Part shown: one piece after another, positions 6,556 through 13,524 of the stretch
Layout of the letters: each line of letters starts with the position of its first letter
How positions within the stretch are numbered: position 1 is the first letter of the stretch
NCBI GenBank assembly: GCA_030616195.1
Contig: JAUWXW010000005.1
Location: 1-21,317, forward strand
DNA: 21,317 nucleotides
Source of the DNA: Chloroflexota bacterium
Lineage (GTDB): Bacteria > Chloroflexota > Dehalococcoidia > RBG-13-53-26
Reading direction: 5' to 3'
The notes under the pieces: model-generated
What the model was told of the DNA's origin: nothing
The model's database searches: none
What the model saw: the letters and a program-made list of their open reading frames with translations, nothing else
Made by a program: the position numbers and the translations under genes

Positions 6556-7050
6556 GGGCGAGTGGTGAAGTGTGCTGGAGATGTAATGGGCGAGTATTGG
6601 CCTGCAGTGAGGTGACGTGGGCGAGTAGTGGTGTGTTGCGAGATGTAATGGGCGAGAGATGGACTGCGGTGTTATGAAGTGGGCGAGAGATGAGGTGTGG
6701 TGTTATGAAGTGGGCGAGAGGTGAGGTGTGGTGCTATGAATTGGGCGAGTGGTGAAGTGTAGTGAAGTGGAGTGACATGCAGTGGGCGAGTGGTGGATCG
6801 GGTTGGATTGAGCTGAGGGCGAGGGATGAAGCGCGACGGTGTGAGAGTGGAGTGAAGTGGGCGAGGGATGAAGCGGAACGGCGTGAGATGAAGTGTAGTC
6901 GAGTGGTGGAGTGTATCGTTCTGGAGTGAAGCGGGCGAGGGATGAAGCGGAGTGGCGCGAGATGCAGTGAAGTGAGCGAGGAATGAACTGCCTTGGGTCG
7001 AATTGAGTTGGGCGAGGTGAGCGAGGATTGGTATGCAGTGAAGCGGCCTG
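6556..7050 (+). repeat. Degenerate tandem repeat array with 31-bp period built on TGGGCGAG
   Basis: GGGCGAG begins at 6556, 6588, 6619, 6650, 6681, 6712 and 6743, spaced 31 bp (once 32), then less regularly at 6784, 6817, 6859, 6933 and 7010. The best unit reads GGGCGAGAGATGAGGTGTGG followed by TGTTATGAAGT. The right half carries a variant, GAAGTGGGCGAGGGATGAAG. The repeat length is not a multiple of three and the frames are broken, so it is not coding. There are no unique spacers, so it is not CRISPR. The stretch from 7051 to 7227 holds no gene; it has a G-rich run at 7079-7091. The array separates the rightward early block from the leftward PRTRC operon. Confidence 0.8.
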
Positions 7051-7227
7051 TGGTCTAACAGATCTGAAGAGCGGAACAGAGGGGTAGGGGGGAATCTAAT
7101 AGAGAAAGGGTGTAACTGAATAAGGGATTCGACAGGGTAATCCGAGTAGATGCTGCCACTTCCCTGCCCCTCTCAAAGCTGTCCAGGTAGAAAAATCTCC
7201 TTTGCCATCCTACTACTCCTCCTTTCT

Positions 7228-7524
7228 CTAGTATTCTTCCGGGAAGAGCGTGGTGGTCACACTGCGGTCCCACTCGGTGATAATCCAGATCTTAGGCATG
7301 CCCTCCGTCTCGTATGCCGAGAGGAGTCGGCTGCCGTCGGACAACGCTCGCTCATTCGCCTGCTTGTCCTCTGCGCACAAGTCCCCCCAGTCGCCGCTAG
7401 CATGACGCTGGAGGCTGTCGATGCAGAACTTGGCGAAGTCGGCATCTTGCTCCAGGACATCGGATACACCCCTGGTCATCACCGTTTGGCCGAGGGGAAA
7501 CTTGCCCCTATGGATGACGTACAT
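7228..7524 (-). CDS. Conserved hypothetical protein of mobile elements (GDWGDL / LPEEY family)
   Basis: The product has 98 residues. The ATG follows GGGGGTAAG, a good site. The sequence fits a widespread small family of plasmids and integrative elements: FPLGQTVMTRGV near the start, HASGDWGDLCAEDKQANERA in the middle, GSRLLSAY, then IWIITEWDRS and the closing FPEEY. I know of no established function; some members carry an unreliable restriction-subunit label. It is the last gene of the operon, after the sliding clamp and a strong hairpin, so it may be expressed separately or at a reduced level. Confidence 0.8.
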   Translation of the reverse strand: MYVIHRGKFPLGQTVMTRGVSDVLEQDADFAKFCIDSLQRHASGDWGDLCAEDKQANERALSDGSRLLSAYETEGMPKIWIITEWDRSVTTTLFPEEY

Positions 7525-7540
7525 CTTACCCCCTTTCTAG

Positions 7541-7595
7541 CCGCTGCAGGTGGGGCATCATGTAAAACATGTTGGACTAGCCCCACCCGCAGCGG
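7541..7595 (-). other. Long hairpin between the sliding clamp gene and the last operon gene
   Basis: CCGCTGCAGGTGGGGC at 7541-7556 pairs with GCCCCACCCGCAGCGG at 7580-7595, 15 of 16 positions. The loop itself contains CATGTAAAACATG, a second small hairpin. There is no U-tract, so simple intrinsic termination is unlikely. An RNA-processing, stability or protein-binding element that sets the level of the downstream gene is possible. Confidence 0.5.
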
Positions 7596-7622
7596 GCGTT
7601 TGTTCACCCGGATGAACGGTAA

Positions 7623-8915
7623 CTACCGTGCCTTTTTAGCCCCGCGAGCCCTACGAGCCCTCTTGGGCTTTTCAGGCCTCTGCACAGGCTCTTCCGCTGG
7701 CTCTGCTTCTTCCTCCTCGATGCTGTCAGCCGGCTCCACCTCTTCATCCTGGATGTTATCAGTTGGCTCCAGTACCTCTTCAGGTTCCGGCTGCTCATCG
7801 GCCCACTGGGCGAACATGGGCATGATCACCACCATGGGTGATGGGCGGTGGGTGAAGAGGACGGGGGTGGAGTCAGTTCTCACCCCCATGGTCACTATCC
7901 CCTCCTTGCCTTTCAGGTAGCCCAACAGGTAGTTCACGTTAAGGGCAACCCTGCCGTTGCCGCCCTCGATGGCCACAGGGACAGTCACCTCAACGCTGCC
8001 TGCCTTCTCACTCCTGGCGGACACCATCAGCGATCCGTCTGACCAGACCAGGCGGGCAATTCCTGAGCTCTCCCCAGCCATGTCTGACACCTGGCACACA
8101 GCTCGCTCCAGATCCCGGGCTGACATCCGCACCTTGTGGGGTATTTCCTCCGTGGGGATATGCTGCCCATAGTCGGGCGGTGTACCCTGAATCAGCTTCG
8201 TGACAAAGTCGACCCTGCCAAACTTGGCATAGAGCGCGGGTGTGGTGACGGTCAACTCTAGCGTGCGCTTGAGGAGCTGCGCCGGAAAGCCGTCCATCGG
8301 GTTGCCAGGGGCTCTCTGCCAGAGGTATCCCAGGGCGCGGCAGGCCTTGGCCGGGATGACCGCGGCCTTGAGGTCGTCCTGATCTGGTATGCTTACCGGC
8401 AGGGCTTGGTGGACAAGCCTGAAACCGTCTGCGCCGGTGGCTGTTACGGGGTCGCCCAAGGAGAGGGTCACCCCGCTGAGTACTGGCCGTTTCTCATCGG
8501 TGGCACAGTACTCCGCCATCGAGACCAGCGCTGACACCAGGGCATCTCCGTCTGTTATTGTGTGCGCTACGCCACCAGGGACCTCGGGCAGTGCCGGGTA
8601 GTGCTTGTCAGCGGGAAGGTCGAAGGAAGCTGCCCCACCTGACCAGGTCAGGCGCAGGGTTCTCTCTTCCTCCTGGAGGTTTAGCATTTCGGTGTACGGG
8701 ATGCGCTTGAGGAGTTCCGTCATCAGGCGGAAGGGAACTATGTGTTTGCCTTCGGCCTCGGGCAACTCCACGGCAATACCTATTTCCAGGTCGGTGGCCA
8801 TCGCCCAGCCATCCTGGAGCAGGGCGTAGCCCAGTATTGCCAGGGTAGGCTTCTTGGGAACAGCTGGACTCAGGAGCTGCAGAGTCTCTCTAATCTTCTG
8901 CACGCGTATTTCCAT
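7623..8915 (-). CDS. dnaN-like: DNA polymerase III sliding clamp (beta subunit) homologue with C-terminal tail
   Basis: The start at 8915 is set by AAAGGAGGTGAGAAAG directly upstream; an in-frame ATG at 8939 lacks one. The product has 430 residues. Residues 1-368 follow the three-domain bacterial clamp: ATDLEIGIAVELP near the start, FDLPADKHYPALPEVPGG closing domain 1, TGADGFRLVHQAL in domain 2, a TPPDYGQHIP segment like the family's 'FPDYRRVLP', and the C-terminal VVIMPMF, equivalent to the usual IMPMRL that lines the partner-binding pocket. Residues 369-430 are extra: an acidic Glu/Pro stretch and then a basic Lys/Arg end (KPKRARRARGAKKAR). A clamp inside a ubiquitin-like operon suggests an element-specific replication or repair platform, possibly a conjugation target. 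Confidence 0.93.
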   Translation of the reverse strand: MEIRVQKIRETLQLLSPAVPKKPTLAILGYALLQDGWAMATDLEIGIAVELPEAEGKHIVPFRLMTELLKRIPYTEMLNLQEEERTLRLTWSGGAASFDLPADKHYPALPEVPGGVAHTITDGDALVSALVSMAEYCATDEKRPVLSGVTLSLGDPVTATGADGFRLVHQALPVSIPDQDDLKAAVIPAKACRALGYLWQRAPGNPMDGFPAQLLKRTLELTVTTPALYAKFGRVDFVTKLIQGTPPDYGQHIPTEEIPHKVRMSARDLERAVCQVSDMAGESSGIARLVWSDGSLMVSARSEKAGSVEVTVPVAIEGGNGRVALNVNYLLGYLKGKEGIVTMGVRTDSTPVLFTHRPSPMVVIMPMFAQWADEQPEPEEVLEPTDNIQDEEVEPADSIEEEEAEPAEEPVQRPEKPKRARRARGAKKAR

Positions 8916-8986
8916 CTTTCTCACCTCCTTTCCGGGCAAGATTTCCCCCTTTCAGCTTGCCCAAGGCTGGGGGTTATAGTCCGGGC

Positions 8987-9256
8987 TCATAAGTCCATTG
9001 CGATTTGTGCTTGCCTGGGTGGGCGAGCTTCGGATCTCGGTGCCGGGGTTGCTGGCTGGGGTGGCCGCTCGCACTTCGGATACCGCGGGTTCTCGGCCCA
9101 TTTTTGGCGGGCGTCTTCCAGCAGCCCGGGCACTCTCCCCAGGGCTTCCTCCAACTCGCCCTCGACCGGGGTGAAGACGGGATCGCAGTCGGTGGCCTGG
9201 ATGCCGACCAACGACCGGTTCCCATTGATGGTAAGAACCACCTTGATCTCGCTCAT
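8987..9256 (-). CDS. Small protein of the PRTRC-like operon, possibly equivalent to protein E
   Basis: The ATG at 9256 lies two bases after the E1-like gene's stop, and its ribosome binding site AGGGAGGTGA overlaps that stop, so the two are coupled. The product has 89 residues. The N-terminal third is beta-like (IKVVLTINGNRSLVGIQA), followed by a helix (GELEEALGRVPGLLEDARQK) and a proline-rich tail (PPQPATPAPRSEARPP). The layout loosely resembles PRTRC protein E, which sits in such operons, but the similarity is weak and I would not name it so. Confidence 0.62.
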   Translation of the reverse strand: MSEIKVVLTINGNRSLVGIQATDCDPVFTPVEGELEEALGRVPGLLEDARQKWAENPRYPKCERPPQPATPAPRSEARPPRQAQIAMDL

Positions 9257-9258
9257 GT

Positions 9259-10023
9259 TCACCTCCCTTCACTGACTAACTTTCGCTTGCTTATCCCCGT
9301 CAGCCTCTCTACGGCCTCCGGGGTTACTGCAACGGGGACTAGCGTCCCTGCATCCATGTCCAGATAGAGTTGCATCCAGGGACACCTGCCCCTGATGAGC
9401 CTGGCCGTTACTTCCAGCACCAGGGCGGCCATCGCCTGGTTTATTGTCGGTCCCTGCTCCTCTGCCATGTCGGCGCAGTCTTGTGTTCTTGGCGCGTCAG
9501 CCAGGAGCTCCGGCCTCTGGATGGTAGGCAGGGGCAGGGCCCGGCATGTGTCGGTTCGCGCGTCGAAGGAGGATACTGGGTCGTAACGGTTGCCGATGAG
9601 AACCTGGCCGTAATTCTCTCCATTGCCGGCGTCCAGCCACCAGGTCTGGGTGTAGCGCCAGTCACTTACCCTCTTCGCGATATCGCGGCGGGCAAGGCCA
9701 TTGTCCACGCAGCCGATGACCAGGCCAGGGCGATTGATAGTCATGAGGGCCGCAGGCAATACGCTGTAAGCCACCCGCCGGCCGAACTCCCGGGCGAGCC
9801 TCTGTGCCAGCGCTTCGCTCTTGAAGCGTCCCAGGTCTTGCCTGGTGAAGTTCTGGCGCCCCAGATTCCTCTCCTCCACCCGGTCCGGATCTACCAGTAC
9901 CAGGTCGGCGTAGAATGGCAAGAGGCGGCAGAGGCCCTCGGCTACAAAGCCTCCGGTCCCACCGCAACCTACCACTATCACCGTGAAGTGACCTCTGGCG
10001 AAGCTATTATCCAGTGTGTACAT
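9259..10023 (-). CDS. E1-like (ThiF/MoeB family) adenylating enzyme, PRTRC type
   Basis: The product has 254 residues. The Rossmann nucleotide site is complete: VIVVGCGGTGG at about 15-25, LVLVDPDRVEERNLGRQNF at 41-59 with the Asp, Asn and Arg used for ATP binding, and Lys68 in FKSEALAQRL. LVIGCVDN at 101-108 follows. The C-terminal helix region, RTQDCADMAEEQGPTINQAM at about 179-198, matches the PRTRC ThiF pattern; Cys160 and Cys183 are candidates for a thioester or structural role. Known family chemistry is adenylation of the C-terminal Gly of a ubiquitin-like protein. It overlaps the JAB gene by 17 bases. Confidence 0.93.
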   Translation of the reverse strand: MYTLDNSFARGHFTVIVVGCGGTGGFVAEGLCRLLPFYADLVLVDPDRVEERNLGRQNFTRQDLGRFKSEALAQRLAREFGRRVAYSVLPAALMTINRPGLVIGCVDNGLARRDIAKRVSDWRYTQTWWLDAGNGENYGQVLIGNRYDPVSSFDARTDTCRALPLPTIQRPELLADAPRTQDCADMAEEQGPTINQAMAALVLEVTARLIRGRCPWMQLYLDMDAGTLVPVAVTPEAVERLTGISKRKLVSEGR

Positions 10024-10564
10024 CGAAAGCTTCCCCCATCTCGAGAGGAGCGAAGTAGCCGTAGACTCCGACCCTCAACTCTACGTCGGGCCACAGCCTC
10101 TCTAGCTCTCCCACCACCATGTAGAGGCGGAGACCCTGCTCATCGCGGTTGTCAGTCCCACTGAAGAAGGCACTCATGCCGGAATGGCTGTGGATATCAA
10201 CCACCGTGCCCGGCAGCCGTTCATAGACGACCCCGGCTGCCCCGCCTTCTTGCAGTGGTTTCTGGAGGTGGTATTCCCCATCCCAGGTTACCGCCAAGTA
10301 GCGTTCTCGCCAGGGGTCGACGGCCAGAATGGAGAGAGCCAGGTCGTAGATACCTCGAGGTATCTTGCCTTTCGGGAGCTCCAGTTTCTCTCCCAGGGGG
10401 GAAAGGCCCCGGACTTGGGCCCTGGCGATGCAAAGGGTAGCTCCGAGCAGCGGATTACAGGCTCGGATGAACACCCCGTTCCCTGCGAGGATGTAGTTGT
10501 AGAAAAGGCCTGACTGCCCCGCCAGGCCCTCACCTGTGTTGAAGAGATAACCTACCGGCCTCAT
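10007..10564 (-). CDS. JAB/JAMM-domain metallopeptidase, PRTRC protein A-like
   Basis: The ATG at 10564 overlaps the stop of the E2-like gene (AAATGA), with GGAGGA upstream; a longer in-frame start at 10642 lies inside that gene and is not used here. The product has 185 residues. Residues 115-138 carry a complete JAMM motif: Glu115, then HSH at 125-127, seven residues, Ser135, two residues, Asp138. This is the zinc site of isopeptidases that remove or mature ubiquitin-like proteins. The N-terminal 100 residues (RPVGYLFNTGEGL, LSILAVDPWRERYLA) are the PRTRC A-type extension. It probably processes the ubiquitin-like product of 12200-12406 or its conjugates. Confidence 0.9.
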   Translation of the reverse strand: MRPVGYLFNTGEGLAGQSGLFYNYILAGNGVFIRACNPLLGATLCIARAQVRGLSPLGEKLELPKGKIPRGIYDLALSILAVDPWRERYLAVTWDGEYHLQKPLQEGGAAGVVYERLPGTVVDIHSHSGMSAFFSGTDNRDEQGLRLYMVVGELERLWPDVELRVGVYGYFAPLEMGEAFDVHTG

Positions 10565-11247
10565 TTCAGGATGTCCTCCACTGTTCCTAGCTGTACCAGG
10601 TCGCCCAGGGGATATCGCTTCTTTCCGTCCAGGTGTTGCCACAGTTTCAAAAGACTTGTGGGGTATTTCTTGGACCTGCCTTTGTCCTCACCGGTGGGGG
10701 AGAAGAAGCTGAGGAAGAAGGACTCCGGTATCTCGCCTATGTCCACGGGGTAGTTGTGAGTGCCCGGGCAGCTGCTGCCGTCCCGGAAGAGGTTGAATAA
10801 GGGGGCATGGTAGATATGGTCCTGTGGCCTCCTTGGCTTCTTCTTCGCGGCATACACCGAGGGCGGCTTCCCTGGTGAGCAGATGAAGACCAGGCCCACC
10901 ATGGGCAGCCTCAGCCTCTTTGCTGGCTTGAGGGGCTCTGTCTCCAGGGCCACTGTCCATATCCGGGGTGGCCGCCATAGGGCAACCTCGGCTCCACGCC
11001 GGCTCTGCCTCCACCACAGCGCTCCTTCAGGCAACATCCCCGAGGAGAGAGGCACTTCCTTGAGCAGGGCCAGGGTAATGTCCCTGGCCGATACCATGCG
11101 GGTCGTAATCGTCCCATCATCCAGCAGGTGCATGACTACCGCATCACGGTAGAAGTCCAGGCGCACCTGGAGCTCGTCCGGGGGCAGATCTAGCCCCTCG
11201 GGCAAGGCCCACTGGTAGGCCCTGGGCTCATCGCTAATCGTCACCAT
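10561..11247 (-). CDS. E2-like protein, PRTRC protein B (Prok-E2 family D)
   Basis: The product has 228 residues. The C-terminal half has the family pattern YHAPLFNLFRDGSSCPGTHN followed by FFLSFFSP, LLKLWQHLDGK and a closing YPLGDLV. Cys160, in the GSSCPG segment, is the predicted active-site cysteine that would accept the ubiquitin-like protein from the E1. The N-terminal region (VRLDFYRDAVVMHLLDDGTI, then ARDITLALL) is the beta-rich part usual in this family. It overlaps the upstream gene by 14 bases and the JAB gene by 4, which indicates tight co-translation with its partners. Confidence 0.87.
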   Translation of the reverse strand: MVTISDEPRAYQWALPEGLDLPPDELQVRLDFYRDAVVMHLLDDGTITTRMVSARDITLALLKEVPLSSGMLPEGALWWRQSRRGAEVALWRPPRIWTVALETEPLKPAKRLRLPMVGLVFICSPGKPPSVYAAKKKPRRPQDHIYHAPLFNLFRDGSSCPGTHNYPVDIGEIPESFFLSFFSPTGEDKGRSKKYPTSLLKLWQHLDGKKRYPLGDLVQLGTVEDILK

Positions 11248-12028
11248 CTACTTCCGCCATCCTCCTTTCTACGAAATCGAGCATCTCGCCGAACCGAGCT
11301 GGTGGATCCTCCTCCAGCCACTCAGCCAGGCGTGAGAGCCTTTCCTGCATGGCTTCTGCCTCCCGCCATCGCTGAGTGAGCTCCTCCACCGTTTCTCGGT
11401 CCCAGGTCGGTTGCTCATAGTAGCCGAGATCTTCACTTGACGTATCCAGGAAGGAGTTTCCGGTGGCTGCCGTCAGCATGTCAGCCCACGCCGCCACCAC
11501 CTCGTAGGGGCTTTCATCCAGGAGGCGATGAGCCATGCCCGGCTCCAAGCCTCCCCGGGGTACCCGGTTGACGATTTCGGCCGAGACGTGCTCCAGGCAG
11601 GCCTCGGCGAGAGGTACGCGGGCACCTCCATCCTCGTATAGGTCCGTGAGAAGATAGGTCATGAGCACAAATCCCGGCCGGTAGGAGTGCGGTATCTCGT
11701 GGTAGTCGTCGTAGCTCATTCCCATGACTATCACCGGGATGCAGGAGGTAATCTCGCTATAGCCTTCCACCTCGTCAATGACCCCGGGATGGAGGGGGAA
11801 GTAGCGATCCTCAAAACCGCTGGCGAAGGCCGCTATCTGGCCATACGGGTCAGCCAGCCGCAGGATCTCCTGCTCCCGTTCCGGCAGGTATTCGCGTATC
11901 AGGTTCACGAACAGCCCATACTCCTCCACTTGCTCCAGGCGAACAAACAGGCTCGTCAAGGAAGGGGGCCGTCCCGCGAAACGGAGCCTGTCGGCTAATA
12001 CGGCGAGCGGGCCATCTCTATCAGACAT
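11234..12028 (-). CDS. Uncharacterised protein of the PRTRC-like operon (264 residues)
   Basis: No family is recognised and it does not resemble PRTRC protein F as I remember it. It is acidic and mainly helical, with FVRLEQVEEYGLFVNLIREY near the start, a central IPVIVMGMSYDDYHEIPHSY stretch and a helical end (RWREAEAMQERLSRLAEWLE). A GAGG lies before the ATG. It overlaps the preceding gene by 34 bases and the E2-like gene by 14, so it is a firm operon member. By its place between the ubiquitin-like and E2-like genes it may be a substrate adaptor; this is only inference. Confidence 0.75.
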   Translation of the reverse strand: MSDRDGPLAVLADRLRFAGRPPSLTSLFVRLEQVEEYGLFVNLIREYLPEREQEILRLADPYGQIAAFASGFEDRYFPLHPGVIDEVEGYSEITSCIPVIVMGMSYDDYHEIPHSYRPGFVLMTYLLTDLYEDGGARVPLAEACLEHVSAEIVNRVPRGGLEPGMAHRLLDESPYEVVAAWADMLTAATGNSFLDTSSEDLGYYEQPTWDRETVEELTQRWREAEAMQERLSRLAEWLEEDPPARFGEMLDFVERRMAEVDGDD

Positions 12029-12222
12029 CTCACTGCCTCTCTGGTGGCCGAGGAATAGGCCCTGGCCTCGGCAATTACCTTCTCCAGCTCCTCGCTATGG
12101 AAGGAGATCTGCTGCGGATCCGTGGAGCCGTCCTCTCTCACTACCTGCCAGACCAGGTCGATAAGGGCCAAGCGTACCTCGGGAGTCTGCCGCAGCGCTC
12201 TAAGGACAGCCTCGGCGTCCAT
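11995..12222 (-). CDS. Small helical protein of the PRTRC-like operon (75 residues)
   Basis: The ATG lies inside the 3' end of the ubiquitin-like gene (23-base overlap) with only a weak AAGG before it, so it probably depends on coupling. The product is helical and acidic (AEAVLRALRQTPEVRLALID, then EELEKVIAEARAY). It overlaps the following gene by 34 bases. No family is recognised. Confidence 0.7.
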   Translation of the reverse strand: MDAEAVLRALRQTPEVRLALIDLVWQVVREDGSTDPQQISFHSEELEKVIAEARAYSSATREAVRCLIEMARSPY

Positions 12223-12406
12223 GGCCCTTGGTACCTACTCTCCTCTGGAACTCGTAGAGGGTGTCCCCGTTCCGGGTACTCTGCCTGACCTCAGCATTGG
12301 CCACCTCGGGGAAGAAATCGGCATAGATCCGCTTTACCTCCTCGGGGCTCAATTCCGGGTCAGGGTCAGGGAACTCCCGGTTGTCGTAGACAAAAACTCT
12401 GGCCAT
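12200..12406 (-). CDS. Ubiquitin-like protein, PRTRC protein C (Prok_Ub type)
   Basis: The product has 68 residues. The start has AAAGGAGGTGAAGG directly upstream, the strongest site in the operon. The sequence follows PRTRC C: FVYDNREFPDPDPELSPEEV, then YADFFPEVANAEV, then DTLYEFQRRVGTKG. This is the ubiquitin-like beta-grasp candidate of the operon. GTKG at residues 58-61 is followed by seven extra residues (HGRRGCP) encoded in the overlap with the next gene, so the exposed Gly expected for adenylation would need removal of a short tail, perhaps by the JAB enzyme. It sits near the start of the operon with the E2, JAB and E1 genes downstream. Confidence 0.86.
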   Translation of the reverse strand: MARVFVYDNREFPDPDPELSPEEVKRIYADFFPEVANAEVRQSTRNGDTLYEFQRRVGTKGHGRRGCP

Positions 12407-12428
12407 CCTTCACCTCCTTTCTGACTAT

Positions 12429-12908
12429 TCAAATAAAGGGTAGAGGAAGCTGCTTATCACGCTTGGCTGCTCGCTCCTCGCGTTCTTCCTTCCTCTCCGC
12501 CCTTCGTTTTTCGTCCAACTGCTTGCGCTGGCTGCGTTTGATGAACCGTTTGAGTTCATCGAGCTGGCGCCGCTGGTCGTCGGTTATCTTGTCTACCTTG
12601 ATGTCCTCCGGCACTTCCGTTCCCTTCGTCTTGACCGCCTTGCTGCAGAGGTACAGGTAGACCTGTACCCAATCATGGTCCACCATCTGGCACAGGACCG
12701 TGGTGTAGAGGTAGATCGCGGCCTCTATGTCGGTGGCCAGGCCATCCTCCGGCGCGGCAGCTTTTATCAGGCGCTCAATGGTCACCTGGTCACGCATCCA
12801 CTGGGGAATGGTGTCTTCCCAACCCCCGGGCCACACTATGGTCGGAGCGGTGAAGACTTCAACCAGGCGTTCAATGTTTCTCTCTATCTTCTTCTCTGCC
12901 TGCACCAT
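12429..12908 (-). CDS. First gene of the operon; protein with a C-terminal clamp-binding-like peptide
   Basis: GGAGG lies 2 bases before an ATG at 12908 and 5 bases before a GTG at 12905; either may be used. The product has about 159 residues. The first half is mixed (VEVFTAPTIVWPGGWEDTIP, IYLYTTVLCQMVDHDWVQVY). From about residue 110 it is a long basic coiled-coil helix (RRQLDELKRFIKRSQRKQLD, RRAERKEEREERAAKRDK). It ends exactly in QLPLPFI, which fits the hexapeptide clamp-binding consensus (QLxLPL, as in Hda). With a clamp gene in the same operon, an interaction is a reasonable inference. The gene family itself is unknown. Confidence 0.76.
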   Translation of the reverse strand: MVQAEKKIERNIERLVEVFTAPTIVWPGGWEDTIPQWMRDQVTIERLIKAAAPEDGLATDIEAAIYLYTTVLCQMVDHDWVQVYLYLCSKAVKTKGTEVPEDIKVDKITDDQRRQLDELKRFIKRSQRKQLDEKRRAERKEEREERAAKRDKQLPLPFI

Positions 12909-13196
12909 CACCTCCTTCCTCTTCGTTCTCGAGCTGCAGGGCTAAGAGGAAAACACGTCATTTCACTTCACTTCACTCCAGCCCTCGCCCACTTCAAGAC
13001 CCGCCGGCGCTTTGGACAGAAAATCGGGAATCCGCTACCCCCAGGCCGTCTAGCTTTGGCTGGGGGGGATATCTATCCCTGTCTTTTTCGGAACAGCCCC
13101 CATTTTCGTGAAATTAGGTGTGGAACACCTGTGCTAAACCCCTGAGCTGCCTACCCCCCAAACGTGGGGACTCTATTAGGCCCGGCCGGGCCTATC
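12909..13196. other. Intergenic region: inverted copy of the 31-bp array motif and several hairpins
   Basis: This is the gap upstream of the PRTRC-like operon and downstream of the small-gene operon. On the - strand, 12996-12961 reads TGAAGTGGGCGAGGGCTGGA followed by GTGAAGTGAAGTGAAA, a copy of the motif of the array at 6556-7050 in opposite orientation. A hairpin at 13038-13066 has arms CCCCCAGGCC and GGCTGGGGG. AGGTGTGGAACACCT at about 13116-13130 is another. A perfect 18-bp palindrome, TAGGCCCGGCCGGGCCTA, lies at 13177-13194 just after the stop of the 13197 gene and probably helps end that transcript. I see no clear sigma70 promoter for the operon. Confidence 0.6.
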
Positions 13197-13514
13197 TCAC
13201 TGACCGCGGACAGTTGTCCGCGGTGCCATCCGGTATCTCTCGAGAACTTCCCGGTCACTGTCGGTGAACTGGCCACCGACACTCTCAGCCTCTATTCCTC
13301 CCTTGAAGGAGATTAGCTCCCCAGTTTCTGCGAATTTGAGCCGGAACAGTCTGGGCGGATGGGGCTGGTTGACCACGACCTCGGTGCTGCTGATCCAATT
13401 GAAGTGAAGGGTGTCCCGGTCAACTGGCCAACCTGACTCCTCAATGATGTGTACCACCCAAGCTTCATAGTTAACCTTGTCCAAGCTCTCCTCATCACTC
13501 CCCGCTACGGGCAT
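13197..13514 (-). CDS. Hypothetical protein, 105 residues
   Basis: Third gene of a small leftward operon; the ATG follows GAGAGG a few bases after the previous stop. The product mixes helix and strands (NYEAWVVHIIEESGWPVDRD, STEVVVNQP, LFRLKFAETGELISF) and is not recognised. A perfect inverted repeat, ACCGCGGACA-GT-TGTCCGCGGT at 13203-13224, spans its last codons and, with the palindrome after the stop, forms a double hairpin that may terminate the operon. Confidence 0.68.
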   Translation of the reverse strand: MPVAGSDEESLDKVNYEAWVVHIIEESGWPVDRDTLHFNWISSTEVVVNQPHPPRLFRLKFAETGELISFKGGIEAESVGGQFTDSDREVLERYRMAPRTTVRGQ

Positions 13515-13524
13515 TAGATGCCTC

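Noticed and set aside
6556..7050. CRISPR array
   Set aside because: The 31-bp units follow each other without unique spacers and are degenerate; there are no cas genes.
7055..7273. 72-residue frame on the - strand after the last operon gene
   Set aside because: No ribosome binding site, no motif, and it overlaps the end of the better supported gene at 7228-7524.
7150..7920. Long rightward frame opposite the clamp gene's 3' end
   Set aside because: It is Ser-rich shadow sequence of the Glu-rich clamp tail and the adjacent gene.
9370..10164. Long rightward frame opposite the E1 and JAB genes
   Set aside because: It is the antisense shadow of two clearly identified genes.
10561..10642. N-terminal extension of the JAB protein from an ATG at 10642
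   Set aside because: It would lie inside the E2-like gene; the ATG overlapping that gene's stop with GGAGGA upstream is better.
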